Assembly: GCA_022571255.1 (NCBI GenBank)
Contig: JACZYD010000011.1
Coordinates: 1 to 41,034, forward strand
Direction of reading: 5' to 3'
DNA: 41,034 bases
Source of the DNA: Bacteroidota bacterium
GTDB taxonomy: Bacteria; Bacteroidota; Rhodothermia; Rhodothermales; UBA10348
Shown: piece by piece, positions 29,257-38,535 of the stretch
Position numbering within the stretch: the stretch's first letter is position 1
Layout of the letters: every line of letters begins with the position of its first letter
The notes under the pieces: model-generated
Seen by the model: only the letters and a program-made list of their open reading frames with translations
What the model was told of the DNA's origin: nothing
Database searches by the model: none
Translations under genes and position numbers: made by a program

Positions 29257-30910
29257 CCGGATCCGATGCTAAAAAAGGATAGTCAAAATCCAGCGCCGGA
29301 TTAAATGTTTCTTTGATCGTACGTGCTGAAACCCAGCGAATAAGGTTTAAATAAGAACCCGCTTTATCGTTCGTTCCCGATGCCCGCCCCCCCCCGAATG
29401 GCCGCTGTCCTACGACGGCACCGGGCGGTTTGTCGTTGATATAGAAATTTACTGCGTTATTGACCAGGCGGTCGGTTGTGCTCTGGATTACCTTGCGATC
29501 GCGCGCAAAAAGTGCTCCGGTCAGGGCATACTCCGATGTATCATCGAGCAGATCGAGCGTCTCTTCATACTTGTTATCGTCATACACAAAGATGGTAACG
29601 ACCGGTCCGAAGATTTCCTCGCACATACTCTGATACAGGGGATTCGTGGTCAGAAGAACCGTGGGTTCGATAAAATATCCTACCTCGTCCGAGTAGTTGC
29701 CACCAAACAGAATTTCAACCTCCGGGTCAGACTCGGCATGATCGATATATCCTGTAATGCTGTCGAAAGCTTTACGATCGATAACAGCGTTCATGAAGTT
29801 CGAAAAATCTTCGACAGGGCCCATTTTAATTCTGGAAAGTTGGTCCCCGACGGTACTTTGAATCTGACTCCAGAGTGATTCGGGCACATAGACTCTGGAT
29901 GCAGCGGAACATTTTTGTCCCTGGTATTCAAAACTGCCGCGTACAATGGCCGTCGCTACTGCCACAGGATCCGCGGACGGGTGAGCCATTATGAAGTCTT
30001 TTCCACCGGTTTCTCCGACAAGTCTCGGGTACGTGCGATAGTTGGAGAGGTTGTTTGCAACAACAGACCACATATACCGGAATGTGGGTGTCGAACCTGT
30101 GAAATGAAGTCCTGTGAATTCCGGGGACGAGAACACGTGTTTGCCGATTTCAGATCCGCGCCCTGGAATTAAATTTATTACACCATCGGGCAGACCCGCG
30201 GCCTCCAGGAGTTTGTACACATAGTACGACGAGAGATTTGACGTGGACGACGGCTTCCAGAGCACCGTATTTCCCATAAGGGCCGGAGCGGTGGGTAGAT
30301 TCCCGGCGATTGACGTAAAATTGAAAGGCGTAACCGCAAATACAAAACCCTCGAGAGCACGATATTGAACCCGATTCCAGACTCCAGGCCCCGATATCGG
30401 CTGGTGTCCGTAAATTTCCTCCATATAGAGCACATTGAAGCGAAAAAAGTCAATAAGCTCGCATGCAGAATCGATTTCGGCCTGATAGGCATTTTTACTT
30501 TGCCCGAGCATGGTTGCCGCATTGATGGTATCTCGCCACGGACCGGCCAGTAAATCCGCAGCCTTCAAAAAAATGGCTGCGCGGTCGGACCAGTCCATGA
30601 ACATCCAGTCGTGCCTCGCCTTCACAGCCTCCTCGATAGCTGCATTGATTTCTTTTTCCCCGCACTGGTGGGCAGTGGCAAGTTCGCGCGAGTGTTCGTG
30701 CGGAGCAACGATGGAAAGAACGTTTCCCGTTCTTAATTCCTTCCCGCCTATAATTGCAGGGATGTCCAACGTTTCGGCTCGCATTTCAGACAGCCTCTTG
30801 CACAGCGATGCTCGTTCCGGGGAACCGGGAGCATACGATTTGATGGGCTCATTAATGGGAAGAGGCGGGCGGGATGTCAAATTATTCATCAGGGTAATCG
30901 CTGGATTCAT
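29234..30910 (-). CDS. pruA: L-glutamate gamma-semialdehyde (1-pyrroline-5-carboxylate) dehydrogenase
   Basis: 558 residues, the size of the stand-alone eukaryote/Bacteroidota-type P5C dehydrogenase (ALDH4-like). It oxidises glutamate semialdehyde to glutamate with NAD+, the last step of proline (and ornithine) catabolism. Motifs: FAVTPFNFTSIAGNLPTAPAL and VLWKPSS for the cofactor site, FTGSTPTFRYMW, general-base Glu in PRLVGETGGKDF, and catalytic Cys ~334 in YQGQKCSAASRVYVPE. Later EEIFGPVVTIFVYDD and PFGGGRASGTNDKAG. The C-terminus reads VESSKED and ends within a tandem duplication. No proline dehydrogenase is adjacent. It heads the run pruA, dehydrogenase, PH-like protein, GntR. Confidence 0.95.
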   Translation of the reverse strand: MNPAITLMNNLTSRPPLPINEPIKSYAPGSPERASLCKRLSEMRAETLDIPAIIGGKELRTGNVLSIVAPHEHSRELATAHQCGEKEINAAIEEAVKARHDWMFMDWSDRAAIFLKAADLLAGPWRDTINAATMLGQSKNAYQAEIDSACELIDFFRFNVLYMEEIYGHQPISGPGVWNRVQYRALEGFVFAVTPFNFTSIAGNLPTAPALMGNTVLWKPSSTSNLSSYYVYKLLEAAGLPDGVINLIPGRGSEIGKHVFSSPEFTGLHFTGSTPTFRYMWSVVANNLSNYRTYPRLVGETGGKDFIMAHPSADPVAVATAIVRGSFEYQGQKCSAASRVYVPESLWSQIQSTVGDQLSRIKMGPVEDFSNFMNAVIDRKAFDSITGYIDHAESDPEVEILFGGNYSDEVGYFIEPTVLLTTNPLYQSMCEEIFGPVVTIFVYDDNKYEETLDLLDDTSEYALTGALFARDRKVIQSTTDRLVNNAVNFYINDKPPGAVVGQRPFGGGRASGTNDKAGSYLNLIRWVSARTIKETFNPALDFDYPFLASDPVESSKED

Positions 30911-31072
30911 TTTATCGTACGGCCAGAAGTTACATCAGCATTTTTGGCTTAGCGTTCAGTTCGCGCAATATTCGAGTCCCCGTTACGCGTCTTCTCCAGG
31001 CAGGATCAAAAGGGGTGTGGCATTCGTCTTGGGGCCATCATTCTTGAATCGTGTTAAGTCCGCAGGAACGCC

Positions 31073-32317
31073 TTGACCAGGAAATTTGAACATTCCATTG
31101 CCCTCCGGTATCTCCGCGGTGCCCAGGGTAAGTCTGAAGGCCGCAAGTTTTTGCGTTTTGTGACAACTATTGCCGTAACCGGTGTTGCGCTGGGCGTTTG
31201 TGCTCTGATAGTGGCCCTGGCGATCGTGCGGGGATTCAGTAACGAAATTGAAGACAAAATTATCGGATTTGGAGCCCAGATTCAGGTTGAAAACTTTCGG
31301 GATGCCCCGCTCCAGAAAGCGGACACACTCAGGGCAATGTTGCAGAAGTACTCGGGCGTATCCATTGTTGCTCCAGTAATTCAGGAATTCGTATTACTTC
31401 GGGGCCGCGGAAATCGTGCCGATGGGGTCAGTCTCAATGGTGTCGAATTTATTCCTGATTATCTTCGTAAGAATATGCTTACCGGAACGGCTGATCTGGA
31501 CCATCAGAGGGATAATGATGCTGCGATGGTGATAGGAATGTCGCTCTCAAGGAAATTGCGTCTGGATGTCGGGGATCGGGTGCACGCTTTTTCCTTACGC
31601 GGCCGGCGCGGAAATTCGATTTCCGTCCGTACGCCCCGACTGAAGCAATTCCGTGTAGTGGGAATCTACGAGACGTCTTTAGCTGATTTCGACGAAACAC
31701 AAGTTTTTGCGCTGATCGAAGTTTCTCGAGATTTGCTGGGTTACGGCTCGAATCAGGTTACTCGATTCGACTTGACGCTGACATCTGGTACTGATCCAAG
31801 AGTCATGGCCGACCGGATCGACCATGACCTGCCGTTTCCTGTGATGGCAAGATCCATCTATGATATCTTCCGAAGTCTGTTTGCATGGGTGAATTTGCAG
31901 GAGAGTATAATCCCGATGGTTATTGGAATAATCGTTCTGGTAGCCGCGTTCAACATCATCGGTACATTACTGATGATCATCCTGGAGAAAACACCTGAAA
32001 TTGGTGTCTTTGCAAGTATGGGGGCTTCCCGTCGAATGTTGAGGCGAATATTCCTGTACCTTGGACTGTACATCGGTATGGCGGGAGTAATCATTGGAGA
32101 GTTGGTTGCCGTGTTGTTTTCATGGCTTCAGCTCCGGTATTCAATAATCCCGCTTCCTAAAGAAGCATACTATATGAGTGCCGCTCCCATCGAACTCAGC
32201 ATTGTCGATTTTGTGGCCGTGGCGTTCATCACGATGCTGTTGTGTGGTCTGGCATCTTATCTGCCGGCCAGATTTGCTGCGAAAATTGAACCCATTCGGG
32301 CGATTCATCTTCGGTAA
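31073..32317 (+). CDS. LolC/LolE-type ABC transporter permease
   Basis: 414 residues from a TTG start with AGGA upstream. The N-terminus FEHSIALRYLRG is the typical LolCE/MacB-type start. Helix 1 (VTTIAVTGVALGVCALIVALAIVRGF) is followed by a ~200-residue periplasmic domain with FGAQIQVENF and VAPVIQEFVLLRG. Three C-terminal helices (IPMVIGIIVLVAAFNIIGTLLMIILEKTPEIGVFASMGA and later) carry the FtsX-like signature. Such permeases extract lipoproteins from the inner membrane or move other substrates. No matching ATPase gene (LolD) is in the window, so the pairing is unknown. It ends 9 nt before moaD. Confidence 0.85.
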   Translation: MTRKFEHSIALRYLRGAQGKSEGRKFLRFVTTIAVTGVALGVCALIVALAIVRGFSNEIEDKIIGFGAQIQVENFRDAPLQKADTLRAMLQKYSGVSIVAPVIQEFVLLRGRGNRADGVSLNGVEFIPDYLRKNMLTGTADLDHQRDNDAAMVIGMSLSRKLRLDVGDRVHAFSLRGRRGNSISVRTPRLKQFRVVGIYETSLADFDETQVFALIEVSRDLLGYGSNQVTRFDLTLTSGTDPRVMADRIDHDLPFPVMARSIYDIFRSLFAWVNLQESIIPMVIGIIVLVAAFNIIGTLLMIILEKTPEIGVFASMGASRRMLRRIFLYLGLYIGMAGVIIGELVAVLFSWLQLRYSIIPLPKEAYYMSAAPIELSIVDFVAVAFITMLLCGLASYLPARFAAKIEPIRAIHLR

Positions 32318-32326
32318 TCATCAATT

Positions 32327-32572
32327 ATGTTCATTATTGTTCGGTATTATGCGATGCTCAGGGACGTGACAGACCAGAACGTTGAAGAGATGGAGGTGCC
32401 GCAAAACTGCAACGGTTCCGGACTGATCGAGGCGATTATTGATCGTTATCCTGAAGTAGCCGAATTCGCACCTTATCTCAGGTTGGCTACCGACACGGAG
32501 TACATCTCCAGAGACGCTATACTGACGGAGGGCAGCGAAATCTCTATTATTCCACCAGTCAGCGGCGGGTGA
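32327..32572 (+). CDS. moaD: Molybdopterin synthase small subunit (MoaD)
   Basis: 81 residues with the ubiquitin-like fold and a C-terminal PPVSGG, whose final Gly-Gly is thiocarboxylated and carries sulfur. The N-terminus FIIVRYYAMLRDVTDQ is typical of MoaD. It donates sulfur to precursor Z (cPMP) together with MoaE, to make molybdopterin in the cytoplasm. It is followed by moaE 61 nt later on the same strand, which supports the assignment over a ThiS-type protein. Confidence 0.92.
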   Translation: MFIIVRYYAMLRDVTDQNVEEMEVPQNCNGSGLIEAIIDRYPEVAEFAPYLRLATDTEYISRDAILTEGSEISIIPPVSGG

Positions 32573-32633
32573 ACGGACACAGTTTACTTAAGGCACCCGA
32601 TCGTATCGTCTGATTGAATCACTGCGTCACAAT

Positions 32634-33080
32634 ATGTCAGAAAACTCTTCCGTGCGAATAGGCCTCGGTCCCGATCCTATCCAGATCGATGGCCACGTGA
32701 ACTTTCTTCGGGGTGCCGAGGGCGGTGCGATTGACATTTTTCTCGGCACAACCAGACGCCGGACAAACGGAAAGGAGACTGTTTTGCTTTCCTATGAAGC
32801 CGCAAGTGAACTTGCAGTCGCTGAACTGTCCCGCCTTATAGAGGAGACCCGATCCAGGTGGCCTGTTCTGCGAACCGTCGTATTTCATCGAACCGGTCCT
32901 GTTTCCGTATCCGAAATATCGGTGTTTATTGGAGTTGCCACGCCTCACCGGAGCGACGCATTTGAGGCCTGCAGATACCTGATCGACGAATTGAAGAAGC
33001 GAATACCTATCTGGAAGCAGGAGACGTTCGCAGACGGTACGACAGATTGGGTAGAAGGCACCACACCTGATATTGACTAA
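32634..33080 (+). CDS. moaE: Molybdopterin synthase catalytic subunit (MoaE)
   Basis: 148 residues, the normal length. GAIDIFLGTTRRRTNGKETVLLSYEAA is the conserved early segment, VVFHRTGPVSVSEISVFIGVATPHRSDAFEACRYLIDELKKRIPIWKQE the conserved late one, including the two Lys-rich active-site positions around KKRIPIWKQE. It binds MoaD and inserts sulfur into cPMP. The other Mo-cofactor genes are not in the window. The stop overlaps the convergent purC stop by 4 nt. Confidence 0.95.
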   Translation: MSENSSVRIGLGPDPIQIDGHVNFLRGAEGGAIDIFLGTTRRRTNGKETVLLSYEAASELAVAELSRLIEETRSRWPVLRTVVFHRTGPVSVSEISVFIGVATPHRSDAFEACRYLIDELKKRIPIWKQETFADGTTDWVEGTTPDID

Positions 33081-34075
33081 TTACCCACTGTCCAGTTCGC
33101 CACGGGTTTGTTCATGTTTTCCCGGATCCGTTGTTCGGGGTCCGGATGCATGTCCGGAATAAATACATCGCCTGTCAGCTTCTCGAATAATTCGATATAA
33201 CGCAGTGAGATATCGATTACAAACTCATCGTCCAGATCAGGAAGAGCCTGGCCGACAAATCCTTGAAATCCATTCTCCATCAACCATACACGGACAAATT
33301 CTTTCGACAGTTGTCGCTGCGGTTTATCCAAGCGCAATAATTCTTCATAACTGTCCGAATAAAAATAGCGGGAGGAATCGGCCGTGTGGATTTCATCAAT
33401 AAGAATCAGCTTTCCACCGGGCAATCGTCCAAATTCATACTTCGTATCAACCAGAATCAACCCGTTATTTGCTGCGATTTGCGTTCCTCGTTCGAACAGA
33501 CTGAATGATTTTTGAGTCAGAAGGTCAACCGTCTCTCTGTCGAGGATGCCTCTTTTTACGATATCATCGACCGAAATGTCTTCATCATGACCCACGTCTG
33601 CCTTGGTTGCCGGCGTAAGTATCGGCGCTGAAAGCCGGCTGTTCTCACGCAATCCTTCGTCCAGTTTTACTCCACACAGTGCGTGAACTCCGGAGTCGTA
33701 GGTTCTCCACGCGTGCCCGGCGAGATAACCCCTTACCACGAATTCGACAGGAAGCGCATCGCACCGCCGTGCGATGGTAACGTTCGGATCGGGTACAGAT
33801 ACCACATGATTTTCAATGATATCTGCAGTGCGCTTGAACTGGAATGCGGCGAGCCTGTTGAGCACCTGCCCCTTGAAAGGAATGGTCTGGCGCAGGACAT
33901 GATCGAACGCAGAGATGCGATCTGTCGTGACGAGAAAAATCAACTCGTCTCCCGCGTATGTGTCACGGACTTTTCCTTGATACCGCTCACCAAGCTTCGA
34001 AAAACGAGTGTCACGCAGCGTATGGCCAAACTGTTTTTTGACCTGGTCTCTATTCACTGGCACAGTCTCACGCAA
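33077..34075 (-). CDS. purC: SAICAR synthase (phosphoribosylaminoimidazole-succinocarboxamide synthase)
   Basis: 332 residues from a TTG start at 34075, longer than short bacterial PurC (~240) and similar to the long form. It joins CAIR and aspartate using ATP in purine synthesis. Motifs: GKVRDTYAGDELIFLVTTDRISAFDHVL for the nucleotide pocket, PVEFVVRGYLAGHAWRTY, TPATKADVGHDEDIS, LILVDTKYEFG and LIDEIHTADSSRYFY. The gene is alone, not in a pur cluster, and is convergent with moaE and divergent from copA. Confidence 0.95.
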   Translation of the reverse strand: MRETVPVNRDQVKKQFGHTLRDTRFSKLGERYQGKVRDTYAGDELIFLVTTDRISAFDHVLRQTIPFKGQVLNRLAAFQFKRTADIIENHVVSVPDPNVTIARRCDALPVEFVVRGYLAGHAWRTYDSGVHALCGVKLDEGLRENSRLSAPILTPATKADVGHDEDISVDDIVKRGILDRETVDLLTQKSFSLFERGTQIAANNGLILVDTKYEFGRLPGGKLILIDEIHTADSSRYFYSDSYEELLRLDKPQRQLSKEFVRVWLMENGFQGFVGQALPDLDDEFVIDISLRYIELFEKLTGDVFIPDMHPDPEQRIRENMNKPVANWTVGN

Positions 34076-34298
34076 AATCTGAAACAGAGTAATGGATTTT
34101 GTTCATCGCCGGAACTCGATGTTATTTTGTCCCTGTAAAATTTAGGGTATGCTCATGCTGTATGCGAGGTGATCGGAGCTGAAAATTCGACGAAAACGCA
34201 GCAGCTTGATGGATCATTTTTCTTCCGGGCCTTTTCGAGATAAGAAGTACCGAATCGGTGGTTTTTCTCTGCGGGTAAATTTTTCATTTCGACGGACC

Positions 34299-36752
34299 AT
34301 GACGCATTTGTCCGACTCTCTCATCACGTTGCCGATAGAAGGCATGACGTGCGCCGCATGTGCATCGCGCGTGGAGCGCAGTCTCTCCACGTTGACGGGA
34401 GTATCTGATGCCAGCGTTAACTATGCCACCCATGAGGCGACGATTCGACTCAAAGGTGTTTCTTCCGCTGACCTTGTCCGCACGGTTGAGAACGCGGGAT
34501 ATGGTGTGCATACTCTTATCGCGGAAACGGTTCTGACCGGAAAAGGCGCTCGCGATCGAGAATCCGAATTGCGCAGCCGGTTGAGCGCAATGGAAGGGAT
34601 TCTTGAGGTCCACGCGGAAGGGGATACCGGTGATATTCTGATACGGGTCCGCTACATTCGCGACTCTGTCGCACCGCTCGAATTATCCGAGTTGTTCAAA
34701 CGATCTCACGGACGTCAAAGCCATGTTGCATCTGCGTCTGAAGTCCTCGACGATATACAACGTCGCGAAGAGAATCGATATAACACGACGCGGAAGCAGC
34801 TTATTTTCGCGGCCGTTCTGTCAGGCCCAATCTTCCTGATTTCCATGAGCCACGGACTGATTGAACTGGCAAATCAAAATCTGATTTTATTCCTGTTGAC
34901 CACGCCGGTAGTCTTTTATTCGGGCCGGCCTTTTTTCGTTCAGGCGTGGATCGCGCTCCGATTGGGCTCTGCCAACATGAATTCGCTTGTTGCACTCGGT
35001 GTAGGATCTGCCTATCTGTACAGCACCGTGGTCACTCTCTTCCCGAAATTTTTCAGCGGTTTGCCGGGTGGCTCGGCCGTTTATTTTGAGGCGGCATCCA
35101 TCATTATTGCTCTTATTCTTACCGGCCGACTCCTCGAAGCGCGTGCTAGAAAAAAAACAGGAGAGGCTGTTCGGGCCTTGTTGACATTACAGCCTGCAGA
35201 GGCGCGCATCATACGGAATGGCAAAATGGTGATGCTCCCGGTTGAGGAGTTGATCCTGGGCGACAGGGTTCAGGTGTTACCTGGCGAGAAAATTCCGGCC
35301 GACGGAATTGTACGAGAGGGAAATACCGAAGTCGACGAAAGCATGTTGACTGGAGAACCGCTTCCTGTTCATCGGACCGTGAGGGATCGTGTATGGGGCG
35401 GTACGCTGAATACGACCGGCGCATTCGTACTCGAAGTGTCCCGCCTGGGTGAAGACGCCATGGTCGCACAGATTATTCGAAGTGTTAAACAAGCACAAGC
35501 TTCAAGAGCACCGGTACAGGATCTGGCAGACCGGATTTCAGCCGTTTTTGTCCCTGTTGTTCTGTTGATTGCCCTCTCTGCAGCAATATTATGGTGGAAT
35601 TTCGGGCCCGAACCACACCTCAATAACGCGCTTCTGCGTTTTGTTACGGTACTCATCATTGCCTGTCCATGCGCTCTCGGGCTTGCCACGCCAACGGCGA
35701 TCGTTGTTGGAACCGGGAGAGCCGCCAGCCGGGGAATACTGCTTCGCGACAGCCGTATTTTTCAATTGAGTGCATCATTGACCACCGTGGTCATGGACAA
35801 AACCGGTACTCTGACCGAGGGGAAACCCGAAGTTGTTGCTGTAGAACCGGGAGACGGTTATACAGCCTCCGACGTGTTACTTATCGCTGCGCGTCTTGAA
35901 GAGAAGTCAGAACACCCGCTGGCATCAACAATCGTTTCGGCACATCATGCAGAACAGTTTGGAGTCAGTGAACTGGAGGAGTTATTGACCGCTGAGATAA
36001 CTTCTGTGCACGCCGATCCCGGTCTCGGCATTCAAGGCTTCTTGGGAAAGAAGGAACTGCGTATAGGAAACAGGGCATATATTGAGAGCGAGTTGAACTC
36101 GGACAAAGTCATACCTCCCCCTGAAATATGGAAGGAAAGGGGGTTTACCACCGTATCCGTCGCTTATTCGAAACAGTTCACAGGTCATATTGCCCTTTCG
36201 GACAAACCTCGCTTTGATGCAAAAGAAGGTGTTGCCAGGCTGAAAGAACTCGGGTTGAAGGTACTCATGTTGAGTGGTGACCAGAAGTCTGCAGCCCGGT
36301 TCATCGCCTCGACACTGAATATTGAGCGCGTCTATGCCGAAGTCCTGCCTGATGAGAAGAGAAAGATCATAGAGCAACTTCAACGCGATGGCGAAGTTGT
36401 TGCCATGGTCGGAGATGGAATAAATGACGCACCTGCACTCGCTCAGGCGGACATTGGAATAGCCATGGGAACGGGTTCAGACATTGCCATTGAGGCCGGT
36501 GAAATTACCGTCATGAGGGGTGACGTGGGAAACGTTGCAGAGGCAATCAGGTTTGCACGTAAGACGTTGCGTGTTATTTATCAAAACCTGCTTTTCGCTT
36601 TTGTCTATAATATTATTTTAATTCCGGTTGCAGCAGGTGTGCTCTACCCGTTCGTCGGCATTACGCTCAGTCCCGTAATGGCATCCGCTGCGATGGCCAT
36701 GAGTAGCGTATCTGTCGTTGCCAACAGTCTGCGTTTGAAACGCCTCACTTGA
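34299..36752 (+). CDS. copA: Copper-exporting P-type ATPase
   Basis: 817 residues from the ATG at 34299, which begins [24 protein letters not shown]; the track start (34206) adds 31 residues without the family pattern. The P1B-type transporter pumps Cu+ out of the cytoplasm. It has a heavy-metal-associated domain with CAAC, a second HMA-like region (~85-150) without CxxC, six to eight helices, the CPC motif in [14 protein letters not shown], phosphorylated Asp ~500 in MDKTGT, HP motif [17 protein letters not shown] hinge, and the last helix [17 protein letters not shown]. All catalytic residues are intact. The small chaperone gene follows directly. Confidence 0.95.
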   Translation: MTHLSDSLITLPIEGMTCAACASRVERSLSTLTGVSDASVNYATHEATIRLKGVSSADLVRTVENAGYGVHTLIAETVLTGKGARDRESELRSRLSAMEGILEVHAEGDTGDILIRVRYIRDSVAPLELSELFKRSHGRQSHVASASEVLDDIQRREENRYNTTRKQLIFAAVLSGPIFLISMSHGLIELANQNLILFLLTTPVVFYSGRPFFVQAWIALRLGSANMNSLVALGVGSAYLYSTVVTLFPKFFSGLPGGSAVYFEAASIIIALILTGRLLEARARKKTGEAVRALLTLQPAEARIIRNGKMVMLPVEELILGDRVQVLPGEKIPADGIVREGNTEVDESMLTGEPLPVHRTVRDRVWGGTLNTTGAFVLEVSRLGEDAMVAQIIRSVKQAQASRAPVQDLADRISAVFVPVVLLIALSAAILWWNFGPEPHLNNALLRFVTVLIIACPCALGLATPTAIVVGTGRAASRGILLRDSRIFQLSASLTTVVMDKTGTLTEGKPEVVAVEPGDGYTASDVLLIAARLEEKSEHPLASTIVSAHHAEQFGVSELEELLTAEITSVHADPGLGIQGFLGKKELRIGNRAYIESELNSDKVIPPPEIWKERGFTTVSVAYSKQFTGHIALSDKPRFDAKEGVARLKELGLKVLMLSGDQKSAARFIASTLNIERVYAEVLPDEKRKIIEQLQRDGEVVAMVGDGINDAPALAQADIGIAMGTGSDIAIEAGEITVMRGDVGNVAEAIRFARKTLRVIYQNLLFAFVYNIILIPVAAGVLYPFVGITLSPVMASAAMAMSSVSVVANSLRLKRLT

Positions 36753-36760
36753 CGTTATCT

Positions 36761-36988
36761 ATGAAGAAAATTTTCACGCTCACCGGGATGCACTGTGCCC
36801 ACTGCGTCCGCGCAGTGGAAGACATGTTTGATACAACGGCCGGGATTTCCGAGTCAAGGGTGCGTTTAGGATCTGTAGAATTCGTAGCGTCTGAATGCTG
36901 GAACGACGAAAACAAATTGATTGAAGCCCTCGAAATTGAAGGATTTCGCGTCAGCAACATTACGACCGTAAAGGAAGGATCGACATGA
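36761..36988 (+). CDS. CopZ-like copper chaperone (HMA domain)
   Basis: 75 residues from the ATG at 36761; a TTG at 36749 overlapping the copA stop is the track start and a possible alternative. A single heavy-metal-associated domain with the metal-binding loop GMHCAHC, then strand-helix alternation ending GFRVSNI. It probably delivers Cu+ to or takes it from the adjacent CopA in the cytoplasm. Its sequence after the loop is divergent, and the standard Tyr/Lys partner residues of CopZ are not obvious. Its stop is 10 nt from the convergent reductase stop. Confidence 0.85.
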   Translation: MKKIFTLTGMHCAHCVRAVEDMFDTTAGISESRVRLGSVEFVASECWNDENKLIEALEIEGFRVSNITTVKEGST

Positions 36989-36998
36989 CTGGGACTGG

Positions 36999-38393
36999 TT
37001 ATTTTCCTGCAGCCGCCAGCATTTCCTCAACGGTCGTCAATTTCACACGCGGTCTTCCGCTTTTCTGGCCCGCGCTGGTCTCCGCTTCATTGATTGTTTC
37101 CCAGTCAGAGTAGGAAATCCACCGAGGTTGTTTTTCTGAAACCATGTGTTGAGCGGCATCGATCGTCGCCTCTTCCGGGTGGAAATGATTTCCTCGCCGC
37201 AGATCCTCCAACATATGGTCGACCGTTTCAAAGGCATCCTGCTTGTTTGTCCCGATGACTCCAGTAGGTCCTCTTTTTATCCACCCGCCAACGTAGCATC
37301 CGATCACCTGCTGTCCCGATTCTTCGACGACTTTTCCTTCCTCATTTCTGACGACTCCCCAGTTTTCATGAAACGGCAGGCCCGGCACAGCCACACCCCG
37401 GTATCCTACAGAGCGAAACAACAGACCTGCCGACAATTCCAGTTTCTCACCGGTAGGACAGGCTCCCAGCCTGTGCTCGCCTCGTACCAACTTGTTTCTT
37501 GCGAGAGATATGGAAGAAACGCCTCCATCGTCGCCTGCTATGATCTCCGCAGGAGACAGCAGGAATCGGATAAAACACGTTCTTTTGGCCTCCGATCTTG
37601 ATCCGCCGACGAAAGAATTGATGATTTCCAGCTTTTTCATCGTCATCCGATCGGGGTTCTCCTCAAGACTTGCCTTGCTCAAGTCGTCCAATTTTGCCTC
37701 GTCCGCAAGCACTTCCGTCGATGCGTCTGAAAGTTGACCCATTTCCTTGATTTCAGGAAGCGTAAAGGCGGCCTGCGCCGGGCCACGTCGACCGATCATA
37801 TAAATGGCACGTACACGACTTTTTGAAAGCGCTTCAAGTGCGTGATCTGCGATATCAGTCGCAGCCAGTTCGTCAACGGTCTTGCACAATATTCTCGCCA
37901 CATCGATTGCCACATTTCCCATTCCGATAATGACTACCGATTCCTGCGAAAGATCAAAAACCAGTTCTCGATAGTCCGGGTGTCCGTTGTACCAGGCGAC
38001 AAATTCGGTGGCTGAATGACTTCTGGGAAGGTCTTCGCCCGGTATGCCGAGTTTCCTGTCTACTGCTGCACCGGTGGAAAAATACACATGGTGATAGTGT
38101 CGTTTCAGATCAGACAGATCGATATGGCGTCCATATTCCACATTTCCAAAATACCGGAAAGAAGGATTCGCGGCTGTGCGGTCAAAAATGCGCGTCACGT
38201 TTTTGATTTTTTCGTGATCCGGAGCGACTCCTGACCGGACCAGGCCGTAAGGAGTTGGAAGCTTTTCAAACATATCAACCTCAGACATGAACTCTGTCTG
38301 TTTCAGAAATCGCTCTGCAGCATAAAAGCCGGCCGGACCGGACCCAACGATTGCGATGCGTGCGGGATTGGACGAAGAACCTGGAGAGGTCAT
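36999..38393 (-). CDS. Ferredoxin-NADP reductase (adrenodoxin-reductase/FprA type)
   Basis: 464 residues from the ATG at 38393 (MTSPGSSSNPARIAIVGSGPAGFYAAERF); the track ORF continues upstream to 38834 without family features. FAD-binding motif GSGPAG at the N-terminus, then PTPYGLVRSGVAPDHEKIKNVTRIFD, NADP motif VIIGMGNVAIDVARIL and GRRGPAQAAFTLPEIKEM, and the C-terminal VGGWIKRGPTGVIGTNKQDA. These identify the adrenodoxin reductase family, which passes electrons between NADPH and ferredoxin-like proteins in the cytoplasm. A ferredoxin partner is not in the window. Its neighbours do not suggest a pathway. Confidence 0.92.
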   Translation of the reverse strand: MTSPGSSSNPARIAIVGSGPAGFYAAERFLKQTEFMSEVDMFEKLPTPYGLVRSGVAPDHEKIKNVTRIFDRTAANPSFRYFGNVEYGRHIDLSDLKRHYHHVYFSTGAAVDRKLGIPGEDLPRSHSATEFVAWYNGHPDYRELVFDLSQESVVIIGMGNVAIDVARILCKTVDELAATDIADHALEALSKSRVRAIYMIGRRGPAQAAFTLPEIKEMGQLSDASTEVLADEAKLDDLSKASLEENPDRMTMKKLEIINSFVGGSRSEAKRTCFIRFLLSPAEIIAGDDGGVSSISLARNKLVRGEHRLGACPTGEKLELSAGLLFRSVGYRGVAVPGLPFHENWGVVRNEEGKVVEESGQQVIGCYVGGWIKRGPTGVIGTNKQDAFETVDHMLEDLRRGNHFHPEEATIDAAQHMVSEKQPRWISYSDWETINEAETSAGQKSGRPRVKLTTVEEMLAAAGK

Positions 38394-38535
38394 AAATCGT
38401 GACGCTGAGTCATAGAGCTTTCTGTTACGCGTGCGGCAAGTTATAACATTTCTATAAAATCTGGCCCCATCAATTCGGTCGTCAGCGAAACAGACCTTTG
38501 ATCCGTTTGTTGAGAGGCAGAACCGTCTCTTGAAG

